Assembly: GCF_028596025.1 (NCBI RefSeq)
Contig: NZ_CP117167.1
Coordinates: 620,001-684,000, forward strand
Direction: 5' to 3'
DNA from: Mucilaginibacter jinjuensis
Lineage (GTDB): Bacteria > Bacteroidota > Bacteroidia > Sphingobacteriales > Sphingobacteriaceae
DNA length: 64,000 nt
A program made the position numbers and the translations under genes. The notes beneath the pieces are model-generated. The model had not been told where the DNA came from. It made no database searches and saw nothing but the letters and a program-made list of their open reading frames with translations. Positions 1 through 6,806 of this stretch are shown here, piece by piece (position 1 is the first letter of the stretch; each line of letters opens with the position of its first letter).

Positions 1-1
1 T

Positions 2-946
2 GGAGGCAGTATCGCCAACTTTTTCGTCGGCTTGTTTAAACTCAATGATACCGATAAGCAAATGTTGCTAACCGCCGGTATAGCGGCAGGCTTCGGCGCC
101 GTGTTTGGTACCCCATTAACTGGTGCCATTTTTGCGCTGGAGGTAATTACCATCGGTCGTATAAATTACAATGCTTTGCTGCCATGCCTCATTGCCGGTT
201 TTGTTGGCGATGCTACTGTTGCCCTTTGGGGAATCCATCACACAGCCTACCATATCGATGTGGTTAAGACCTCGGCCGAGTATTATAACCACCATTTACC
301 TACCGATTTGTTATTACTTATTAAAGTAATATTTGCATCGGCATTATTTGGCCTGGCGAGTTATCTTTTTGCCAATACCACACATGCTGTTAAGGCTTTT
401 TCGCTCAAGCTGATTAAGATAGATTGGCTCATCCCGGTATGCGGTGGACTCATCATTATCGGTCTAACTTTCCTCATTGGTAAGCCCGATTATTTAAGTT
501 TAGGGGTAGAGCCAGAACATCCCGGAGCGGTAACTATTGTCTCTGCCTTCCAACATGGCGGGGCTGATTTTTTTAGTTGGTTATGGAAACTCATTTACAC
601 CGCCATTACTTTGGGCACGGGCTTTAAGGGAGGGGAAGTAACCCCGCTGTTTTATGTAGGCGCAACCTTAGGTAATACCCTGGCCGAAATACTGAACGCG
701 CCGGTAAGCCTTTTTGCCGCATTGGGCTTCATCGCCGTATTTGCCGGTGCCACTAATACGCCACTGGCCTGCACCTTAATGGGTATCGAACTATTTGGTG
801 GCGAACATGCCATGCTGTTTGCCATTACCTGCTTTACAGCTTATTTTTTTAGTGGTGACAGCGGCATTTACACTGCCCAACGAAAAGGTGATGCTAAGAT
901 TGGAGATGGCTATTGGAATAAGTTATTTGATAAGTATAAAGGATAG
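2..946 (+). CDS. ClC-family chloride channel/antiporter, 5'-truncated by window edge
   Basis: C-terminal part of a ClC-family chloride channel or H+/Cl- exchanger of the inner membrane. The frame is open to the left edge, so the start and the first part, including the gating-glutamate segment, lie outside the window; about 314 residues remain. Family signatures seen are GTPLTGAIFALEV near the beginning and GGEVTPLFYVGATLGN in the second half, within a strongly hydrophobic protein of many membrane helices. No CBS domain follows; the protein ends in a short polar tail. Channel versus antiporter cannot be decided without the missing half. The family assignment is firm; the transported ion and physiological role are inferred. 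Confidence 0.9.
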   Translation, partial: GGSIANFFVGLFKLNDTDKQMLLTAGIAAGFGAVFGTPLTGAIFALEVITIGRINYNALLPCLIAGFVGDATVALWGIHHTAYHIDVVKTSAEYYNHHLPTDLLLLIKVIFASALFGLASYLFANTTHAVKAFSLKLIKIDWLIPVCGGLIIIGLTFLIGKPDYLSLGVEPEHPGAVTIVSAFQHGGADFFSWLWKLIYTAITLGTGFKGGEVTPLFYVGATLGNTLAEILNAPVSLFAALGFIAVFAGATNTPLACTLMGIELFGGEHAMLFAITCFTAYFFSGDSGIYTAQRKGDAKIGDGYWNKLFDKYKG

Positions 947-1005
947 TCCGTTAAATTCCTCTTTTGAGACTGCCATGTACTCACCTTTTTAACCTGCTGC
1001 AATTC

Positions 1006-1106
1006 TACCCCTTATTATGTTAGAAGTGGTATTACAGTCATTGCATTCCCCTAAATTAGGGGAATACTACTTTCAGTGAAACTTGCTAAAACGTTAATAA
1101 GGGGTA
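1006..1106. repeat. Nested inverted repeats upstream of the Usp gene
   Basis: This 301-bp gap (947-1247) holds no gene but is highly structured. A perfect 12-bp inverted repeat, TACCCCTTATTA (1006-1017) with TAATAAGGGGTA (1095-1106), encloses a perfect 10-bp hairpin, ATTCCCCTAA (1045-1054) with TTAGGGGAAT (1056-1065). A third, 9-of-10 pair (1024-1033 with 1063-1072) overlaps the inner right arm and could compete with it. It could terminate the ClC transcript, act as an operator, or form a structured RNA; the sequence does not decide which. Confidence 0.6.
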
Positions 1107-1247
1107 AAGATTTAAGCTGAGCAAACTTGTAGGTACACGGTAGCTCTTGCGAGGCTTAGGGTGTGTAATACAGTTTGAAAGTAAAAACCTATCTTGGGAA
1201 AACATATTCTACTCACAGCGTTTTATCTATATTAAACATAAACCATC

Positions 1248-1727
1248 ATGACAACTTTTAAGAAGATACTCATTGGCATAGACGATAACAAATTTGCCAA
1301 ACATGCCACCAAAACAGGTTTCGACCTCGCTAAACAATTTGGTGCCGCGGTTGGGCTGGTACATATTATCGAAGCCGCTTACGTGCCAGGCCCCGTTACC
1401 GATACCACTTTGGGTATGCCGCTGGAAACCGGAACTAACATAGCGAGTTTAGAAATGATGGATATCCAAACCCATATATCAGACGATATTATAGCCAATA
1501 CCATCAAAGAATATGGCGAAGGTTTGGAAATTACCCACTTTACAGAATACGGCTCAACAGCCGATGGTATCATCAGCTGCAGTAAAGAATTTAATGCTGA
1601 TCTGATTGTGATCGGCACCCATAGCCGCACCGGTTTCGACCGTTTATTCATGGGCAGCGTAGCCGAACACGTAGTACGCCATGCCGAAATGCCGGTACTG
1701 GTGGTGCCGCTTGTGGAAAATGAATAA
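1248..1727 (+). CDS. Universal stress protein (UspA family)
   Basis: Single-domain universal stress protein of 159 residues, a usual length for the family, expected to be a cytoplasmic alpha/beta nucleotide-binding dimer. The N-terminus KILIGIDDNKFAKHA has the family's first strand and the acidic residues near the nucleotide. The C-terminal part has GTHSRTGFDRLFMGS followed by VAEHVVRHAEMPVLVVP, matching the glycine-rich ATP-binding loop; one loop glycine is Ser here, so ATP binding is not certain. It stands alone between an intergenic region with inverted repeats and a convergent gene. Its partner or signal cannot be read from sequence. Confidence 0.93.
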   Translation: MTTFKKILIGIDDNKFAKHATKTGFDLAKQFGAAVGLVHIIEAAYVPGPVTDTTLGMPLETGTNIASLEMMDIQTHISDDIIANTIKEYGEGLEITHFTEYGSTADGIISCSKEFNADLIVIGTHSRTGFDRLFMGSVAEHVVRHAEMPVLVVPLVENE

Positions 1728-1729
1728 GC

Positions 1730-1849
1730 AATGATAGAATGAGTGAAGGAGAGAATGATAGAGTTCAGTCAATGATAGAATGATAGAGTTTTGAATGATA
1801 GAATATTTTTTTCCATTCTATCATTTTCTCCTTCACTCATTCTATCATT
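1730..1849. repeat. Long imperfect inverted repeat made of GAATGATAGA units
   Basis: The gap between the convergent Usp and SerB-like genes is built of repeated AATGATAGAATGAGTGAAGG-like units. The left arm (1730-1763) and right arm (1815-1849) are near-perfect reverse complements, with further copies of the unit between them. It probably works as a bidirectional terminator. Related units occur at about 35800-35836 and 39500-39535. Confidence 0.75.
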
Positions 1850-1850
1850 A

Positions 1851-3143
1851 TTAATATAGCAGTCTAAACTTAATCGTCTGCGGGATGGCTTTAAGCTGAT
1901 CCAGTACATCGGCATCATAGCCTTTATTTACATCGGTAATTACGTAGCCAATTTGCGGGTTGGTTACCAGGAACTCGCCAACAATATTGATGTTGTGCTT
2001 GGCAAATACATCGTTGATCTTAGCCAAAATACCCGGTACGTTTTGGTGGATGTGGATGAGCCTGTGCGCATTGCTCACGCGTGGCGGCTGCAGATCGGGG
2101 AAGTTGCAGCTGGTATGGGTTTTACCCTCGTTCATAAATGAGATTACACGTTTAGGTATAAAATCAAAACTTCGGGGATTATTTTTAGGATCGTCGAATA
2201 TGATTACGCCGTTTTCGCAGGCTGTGTCTGATAGTTTGCGGCTGGCTACCTTGCCAAAACAACCGATCACTTTCAGGCGTGGTGCGCTTTCAATTTGCTC
2301 TGGTGTTGGTTGTACATCTTCGGCGCAAAGCAGTACGCCTGCTTCTTCGAGGTACTTTTCTTCTATCGTATCGCGCTGGCGAACGTTGTAGCCTTCTTTC
2401 TGCATCTGGCTTATCGCTTCTTCATCAACCTGACCAACTATTAAACATTTGATCCTGTTTTTAGGATACGAGATAGCACGTGGCAACCTGTTGATGTACA
2501 AAAACTCATCGAAGCTTGGGGTAATATGATCTGCTTTTTCGGTGACAGATTTACGTTCGATGTTCTCGGTATAGGCAAAAAACTTTTTGATCATGCCCGA
2601 TTCCTTCAGTTGGAAATCTGAGTACCCATCGCCGATACCGAAGATATCGCCCTGCAGGTTCAGCTCTTTCAATAGTTTAACCTTGCCGCCTTCCTGCGAT
2701 AGCGGGTTGGTACGATCATAACCTATAATTTTATCATCCTCATCAAAGATGAAGGTGTTGGCATAGATGTTCTCTTTCTTGATCTGGTACTCGGTAACCA
2801 CCGGGGTAATAAACTCCTTAAACCCGCCGGATACGATCAATACCTCATCCTGGTGGTTTTTAAAGAACTCACTGTTGCGCGAAAACGAGGTGGATACCTT
2901 TTTGCGCAGGTGGCGCACCAGCAGTTTCAGGTGTTCGCGGGTGGCTTCCAGTAACTTAACACGCTGCTCCAGACTATCCGTGAACGACAGCCGACCTTCC
3001 ATCGACGCATTAGTGAGGTCTTCTATCTTCTTGTAAATCAGCTCGCGGTCGGGGTGCTCTTTCAGCGAGATACGGGCCAGTTCATCAAGGGCTTCTACCT
3101 GGGTAAATGTGCTGTCGAAATCAATGATATAATACTGGCTCAT
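1851..3143 (-). CDS. SerB-type HAD phosphatase fused to a PGDH remnant and ACT domain
   Basis: A 430-residue cytoplasmic fusion. Residues 1-215 are a phosphoserine-phosphatase-like HAD domain with all four motifs: D8-x-D10-S-T, S105-G-G, K154 and GDGYSD at 171-176. Residues about 230-330 match the first substrate-binding lobe of D-3-phosphoglycerate dehydrogenase (PRLKVIGCFG, then NNPRSFDF). They run directly into the segment that normally follows the cofactor domain (INEG-like FMNEG, NFPDLQPPRV) and an ACT domain (360-430, HIHQNVPGILAKIND). The NAD-binding domain is absent, so dehydrogenase activity is not expected. I infer a serine-biosynthesis phosphatase whose ACT module senses an amino acid, perhaps serine. 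ATG start; no overlapping partner gene. Confidence 0.85.
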   Translation of the reverse strand: MSQYYIIDFDSTFTQVEALDELARISLKEHPDRELIYKKIEDLTNASMEGRLSFTDSLEQRVKLLEATREHLKLLVRHLRKKVSTSFSRNSEFFKNHQDEVLIVSGGFKEFITPVVTEYQIKKENIYANTFIFDEDDKIIGYDRTNPLSQEGGKVKLLKELNLQGDIFGIGDGYSDFQLKESGMIKKFFAYTENIERKSVTEKADHITPSFDEFLYINRLPRAISYPKNRIKCLIVGQVDEEAISQMQKEGYNVRQRDTIEEKYLEEAGVLLCAEDVQPTPEQIESAPRLKVIGCFGKVASRKLSDTACENGVIIFDDPKNNPRSFDFIPKRVISFMNEGKTHTSCNFPDLQPPRVSNAHRLIHIHQNVPGILAKINDVFAKHNINIVGEFLVTNPQIGYVITDVNKGYDADVLDQLKAIPQTIKFRLLY

Positions 3144-3431
3144 AGTGTTTACTATACATTAAGGTTTGCGCAAAAATGCAAAATTTAAAATGAGGATGGA
3201 GATTAAAATGAAAATACTGACATGATTATGCCAGTGTTCCGTTTTTTTGAAGCAGAACACTTTTGAACACCCGGAACACCCTGCCAAAATGTGAAAAATC
3301 GCGGCTGATGCTATCATCAAGACCGTTTTTGACGCTAAATTTCAAAATGACTTAAAAGTCCGGAACACTTCGGAACCCTTAATCCTGAAAAAAGTTTATA
3401 CTTTAAAATACGTGTTGTAGTGTTAATGCAT

Positions 3432-3447
3432 TCGAAGCATAAGCGTC
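3432..3447 (+). repeat. 16-bp direct repeat, left copy, flanking the ATPase/DUF4435 cassette
   Basis: TCGAAGCATAAGCGTC occurs here and again, in the same orientation, at 5678-5693. The two copies bracket the AT-rich two-gene cassette with about 2.2 kb between them. This could mark the edges of an inserted segment, or simply be two members of a dispersed intergenic repeat family. A family of GTCAT-ended repeats containing CTCGAAG exists elsewhere in the window. Confidence 0.6.
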
Positions 3448-3531
3448 ATCCCTTTGCTTGAAGGCACAAGTACCCCGTTGCAATGGCCTGCGCTGCATAA
3501 TTGCGCCAGGGTAAGGGGTTGCCATGCCTTG

Positions 3532-3549
3532 CGCTGCATACTTGCGCCA
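3532..3549 (+). repeat. 18-bp inverted repeat, left arm, flanking the cassette
   Basis: CGCTGCATACTTGCGCCA is present here. Its exact reverse complement is at 5503-5520, just beyond the stop of the DUF4435 gene. A diverged direct copy lies about 50 bp to the left, at 3490-3508. Perfect inverted repeats this close to both sides of a foreign-looking pair suggest element ends, though no transposase is present. Confidence 0.65.
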
Positions 3550-3673
3550 AGATTAGAAATAATTAGATAATTAGTTAAAAAACAATTTTTTAGATAATAT
3601 AAAAGCTATTTTAGAGAAGTGAAATGCTAAATAGCAGTGCCATCTATATAGAATATGCCTAAAACCGAAAACA

Positions 3674-4744
3674 ATGATAAAAAAACTAATAGTTGAAGGA
3701 CTTAATAACCGAAAGGAGCCATTAGAACTAATTTTTCATCCCGACTTAAATTTACTTACAGGCAAGAATGGTTCAAGTAAAACGACAGTTCTAAAGTTAA
3801 TCTGGTTTTTAAACTCAGGAAGAATTTTAAATTTGATAAAAGAGATAAATTTTGTAGCAGCAGAACTCACAACTTCAAATTCGCTCATTTCAATTAAGAG
3901 AGATATTGAAAATAACACAGTAACAATTGGACTTGATAAAGAAAAACCATTTACATTAAGTGATTTAAATCTTAGGGAATTAGAATTACGGCGACCAACA
4001 AGAATTAATGATAGGTTCTTAGAAATTACTAAATTATCTATTCCAACCATATTTTTTCCAACTTTCAGAAGAATCGAAGGTGGGTTTACAATGGAAGAAG
4101 GTTTCGACCCAAGGTTTGGACGCCAAGACCAAATAAGAAACGCATTAGAAGAGTTTTCTGCAAGAATGTCATCTAAAAATCAAAGATTTATAACTTCTAT
4201 TTCAACTGACGACATAATTCAATTGCTAAATAGGGAGTACTCCAATATTAATGCGCTAATCAATTTGGGGCAGAAACAAAAATCTGATGAGATCATTAGA
4301 AAAATTAAGATAAGGCAAAAAAGCGAAACAGAAACACTTGCCGAGATTCAATCTGATATAGAAAGTATGGAAACAGAAAGGGAAACTTTATTGAAACCAT
4401 ACACAACACTTTCTGAACTAATAACTACCATATTTCAACACAAAGGCATTAACTTAAGTAATCTTACAATTGGAGAAGTAAACAACGCTATTTCCTCAGA
4501 CAAGCTATCAGCAGGAGAAAAGCAAATGTTGAGTTTTATTTGTTATAATGCTTTTACTAAAAACCATAGTATATTCATTGATGAACCAGAGTTAAGTCTT
4601 CACCCAGACTGGCAAAGAACGCTCGTTCCAACTTTACTAAACCAAGGAAATAATAATCAGTTTTTTATGGCAACTCATAGTCCGTTTATCTTTTCGAAAT
4701 ACTCGGATAAAGAAATCATTTTGTCTAACGATAAAGGTATTTAA
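3674..4744 (+). CDS. ABC/AAA-type ATPase, possible AriA-like defence protein
   Basis: Predicted cytoplasmic ATPase of 356 residues from the RecF/SMC-like AAA group used in many anti-phage systems. Visible motifs: P-loop GKNGSSKTT (30-38), ABC signature LSAGEK (278-283), Walker B with DEPELSLH (303-310) and an H-loop ATHS around H335. A charged, probably coiled-coil stretch lies between (about 205-245). The P-loop has Ser where the usual GxGKT glycine sits. The gene is far more AT-rich than its neighbours and lies 2 bp upstream of a DUF4435 gene, the pairing seen in PARIS (AriA AAA ATPase, AriB DUF4435), although this ATPase is shorter than the AriA I recall. Membership in PARIS is inference; an OLD-like or new subtype is also possible. 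Confidence 0.85.
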   Translation: MIKKLIVEGLNNRKEPLELIFHPDLNLLTGKNGSSKTTVLKLIWFLNSGRILNLIKEINFVAAELTTSNSLISIKRDIENNTVTIGLDKEKPFTLSDLNLRELELRRPTRINDRFLEITKLSIPTIFFPTFRRIEGGFTMEEGFDPRFGRQDQIRNALEEFSARMSSKNQRFITSISTDDIIQLLNREYSNINALINLGQKQKSDEIIRKIKIRQKSETETLAEIQSDIESMETERETLLKPYTTLSELITTIFQHKGINLSNLTIGEVNNAISSDKLSAGEKQMLSFICYNAFTKNHSIFIDEPELSLHPDWQRTLVPTLLNQGNNNQFFMATHSPFIFSKYSDKEIILSNDKGI

Positions 4745-4746
4745 AA

Positions 4747-5484
4747 ATGAATTTGGACCTAACCGTAGATGAAATTATAGAAACTTTAAAGAGGTCTTCG
4801 TTAACAACAGTGTTAGTTGAAGGTAAAGACGATATTATAATATATCGCTGGATTGAAAGCGAGATTGGTATAGTCAATGCCAATTTCTTTCCATGTGGAG
4901 GTAGAGATAAATTACTCCAGGTATTTGAAAGACGGGCAGAATTTCCAAACATAAAAGCAATTTTTGTAGCAGATAAAGATGCGTATGTTTATATAAATCC
5001 ACCAGAAAATTTATCCGAAATAATATGGACGAATGGCTACTCAATTGAGAATGACTTGTATTTTGGAAGAAATATTGAGGCTTTGCTTGATAATGATGAA
5101 AAATTAATTTTTGCTAAATCGCTTAATAGCTTTATTGAATATTATGCTTTTGAAATTCAAAATTATTTAGAAGGTCGAAAATTTTGTTTTAGAAATCATC
5201 CGCAACAGTTAATATGCGAAATACAAAATGAAGTAAAACAAGAATTTTTAGAAAGTATAAACTTTTTTTCAGCAAATGACCAGATTAAGGAAAATCTTAG
5301 AAATAATTATGATATTTTAATACGTGGAAAATCTTTATTCGCCTTACTCACCAGGATTTTAAGTCGACAAAACAGGATTATTAAACATTCTAAAATGTCA
5401 CTTTTAGAACATTGTTATAGAACTCATAGAAGCGAAAAATTTATTGACTTAATAAACGAAATTAATCATAAGATCAGTGCATAA
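4747..5484 (+). CDS. DUF4435 TOPRIM-like protein, possible AriB-like effector
   Basis: A 245-residue protein with DUF4435 features. Near the N-terminus is VLVEGKDD (E25), then FVADKDA with D76 and D78, then GYSIENDLY (E101, N102). These acidic positions match a TOPRIM-type metal site. In PARIS the corresponding protein, AriB, is a nuclease held by the ATPase and released when a phage trigger protein is sensed; that role here is inferred from domain and neighbour only. It starts 2 bp after the ATPase stop, so the two are surely cotranscribed. The C-terminal half (about 115-245) is helical, Lys/Asn-rich and not recognised. AT content is unlike the surrounding genome, consistent with horizontal transfer. 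Confidence 0.85.
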   Translation: MNLDLTVDEIIETLKRSSLTTVLVEGKDDIIIYRWIESEIGIVNANFFPCGGRDKLLQVFERRAEFPNIKAIFVADKDAYVYINPPENLSEIIWTNGYSIENDLYFGRNIEALLDNDEKLIFAKSLNSFIEYYAFEIQNYLEGRKFCFRNHPQQLICEIQNEVKQEFLESINFFSANDQIKENLRNNYDILIRGKSLFALLTRILSRQNRIIKHSKMSLLEHCYRTHRSEKFIDLINEINHKISA

Positions 5485-5502
5485 ATAGCCACTTCCCACT
5501 TC

Positions 5503-5520
5503 TGGCGCAAGTATGCAGCG
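5503..5520 (-). repeat. 18-bp inverted repeat, right arm, flanking the cassette
   Basis: TGGCGCAAGTATGCAGCG is the exact reverse complement of 3532-3549 and begins 18 bp after the DUF4435 stop codon. With its partner it closes a segment of about 2 kb containing only the ATPase and DUF4435 genes. Confidence 0.65.
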
Positions 5521-5604
5521 AAGGGTTTCGGGACAGAGTACTTGTGCCTGTACAGTATGTTTGCCCCAGTTAAGGATATTGTAATATATATTAGCAGCTT
5601 TGCA

Positions 5605-5640
5605 GGGTGAAGAAGATCCTTCGCTACCGCTCTGGATGAC
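5605..5640 (-). repeat. GTCAT-family repeat (type D), half element
   Basis: GAAGAAGATCCTTCGCTACCGCTC ends in GGATGAC. It matches, with substitutions, the right half of the fuller inverted repeat at 39285-39374. No left half is seen next to it. Confidence 0.55.
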
Positions 5641-5663
5641 AAAAGGAAAATGACGAGCGCGTT

Positions 5664-5732
5664 GTCATAGTAGGTACTCGAAGCATAAGCGTCGGCTCTC
5701 TGCACCATACTTCGACGGAGCTAAATATGACA
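5664..5732. repeat. GTCAT-family repeat (type B-like) containing the right direct repeat
   Basis: Begins GTCATAGTAGGTACTCGAAG and ends CTTCGACGGAGC...ATATGAC, an imperfect inverted repeat with GTCAT/ATGAC ends. The 16-bp sequence shared with 3432-3447 lies inside it (5678-5693). This suggests the left copy is also a remnant of this repeat type. Confidence 0.5.
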
Positions 5733-5764
5733 CCAGGGCAGAGCGTCTTTCGTCCTAAAATCCT

Positions 5765-6733
5765 TTATACGGCCAACGCTGCCACCACCTCATCAATAGT
5801 CCTATCAACCGGCTTAAATTCAAAACCGATGGCTTTTTTAATCTTGGCGTTATCATAGTTCTGCACCAAACTGGCAGATTGTGCGGAAATTTTATCGAGT
5901 GATGGGGATTTACCGGTTATACTGCCAATAAGCGAAGCGCCTCGCCAGGCCAACTCCAGCATCCAGGGTTTAGCCTGGCGGGTTGGTTGTTTTACGTGGA
6001 ATTTATCGGCTACGGTGTTAAACAGGTCTTTGTAGTACCAGTTTTCGGCGTTGATGATGTAGCGTTCGGCGGTATTGTCGCTGTTCATGAGGGCAATCAT
6101 GCAGCGGGCTACGTCGGCAACATCAACCAGTCCAACGCTGCCGCCGGTATAAAAGCCGAGGCCTTTGCGCACGGTTTCGAAGAGCGCGCCGCTGCCTTCG
6201 GTACCTGCGCTTGCGCCGATAATGAGGGATGGGTTAACCACTACGGCATCCAGGCCTTCGGCAATGCCGCGCCAAACTTCCATCTCACTTTCCAGTTTCG
6301 ATATGGCGTACACGTTTTTAACCGGGGTTTCTTCAATATAATGTTTCTCGGTAATCAGCTCGCCGGTTTTGGCGGTACCCACTGCGGCGATTGAACTTAC
6401 GTGCAGTAAGCGTGCCCCCGCATCGATACAGGCATTAACCACATTGGCGGTGCCGGTAACATTGGTGTTAATCATCGGCTCTTTATCAGCCTGTTTAAAT
6501 GACACCCATGCCGCACAATGGTAAACCTGGGTTACAAGTTCCATGGCAGCTTCTAAGGCAAAAATATCGCAGATGTCGGCTTCAACCCATTCAATCAGGT
6601 TGCTGTATTTTAGCAGTGCTTGGGGGATGATAGAATGGTTGCGCCGGGTACAACGTACGGGTAAGCCCGTTTCGGCAAGCTGCCTAACCAGCTCAGTACC
6701 CAAAAAACCTGTTGCGCCGGTTACCAGTATCAT
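5765..6733 (-). CDS. NAD-dependent epimerase/dehydratase, extended SDR family
   Basis: A 322-residue extended short-chain dehydrogenase/reductase. The N-terminus VTGATGFLG (residues 4-12) is the TGxxGxxG dinucleotide loop. The catalytic set is visible as S113/S114 in HVSSIAAVG and Y142-x-x-x-K146 in YAISK. The VNPSLIIG segment is typical of the dihydroflavonol-4-reductase and sterol-dehydrogenase-like branch. Substrate unknown. ATG start; divergent from the next gene with a 73-bp gap, so the two promoters share that gap. Confidence 0.9.
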   Translation of the reverse strand: MILVTGATGFLGTELVRQLAETGLPVRCTRRNHSIIPQALLKYSNLIEWVEADICDIFALEAAMELVTQVYHCAAWVSFKQADKEPMINTNVTGTANVVNACIDAGARLLHVSSIAAVGTAKTGELITEKHYIEETPVKNVYAISKLESEMEVWRGIAEGLDAVVVNPSLIIGASAGTEGSGALFETVRKGLGFYTGGSVGLVDVADVARCMIALMNSDNTAERYIINAENWYYKDLFNTVADKFHVKQPTRQAKPWMLELAWRGASLIGSITGKSPSLDKISAQSASLVQNYDNAKIKKAIGFEFKPVDRTIDEVVAALAV

Positions 6734-6806
6734 GCTTGTAATTTTTTAGAAAACAGTGCAAATTAATCGAATTAAATTGATATTTGAGCTTTTGTAAAGC
6801 ATCCCT

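Larger units (their letters stand above)
3144..3673. other. Gene-free region with GGAACAC motifs and cassette-edge repeats
   Basis: No convincing gene. Between about 3231 and 3380 the motif GGAACAC or its complement recurs (TGTTCCG at 3234, ACCCGGAACACC near 3267, CCGGAACACTTCGG near 3360), as in an operator cluster or a decayed repeat. From 3432 to 3549 come the sequences shared with the far side of the two-gene cassette. There are two internal near-copies of CTGCGCTGCATA-TTGCGCCA, and from about 3555 the DNA turns very AT-rich up to the ATPase gene. Confidence 0.6.

Noticed and set aside
3480..3555. tRNA or attachment site at the left edge of the cassette
   Set aside because: The GC-rich direct repeats there do not fold into a tRNA cloverleaf and no integrase is present.
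5466..5708. 80-codon leftward frame after the DUF4435 gene
   Set aside because: It is a translation of dispersed intergenic repeats (types B and D) and overlaps the end of the real gene; no protein-like features.
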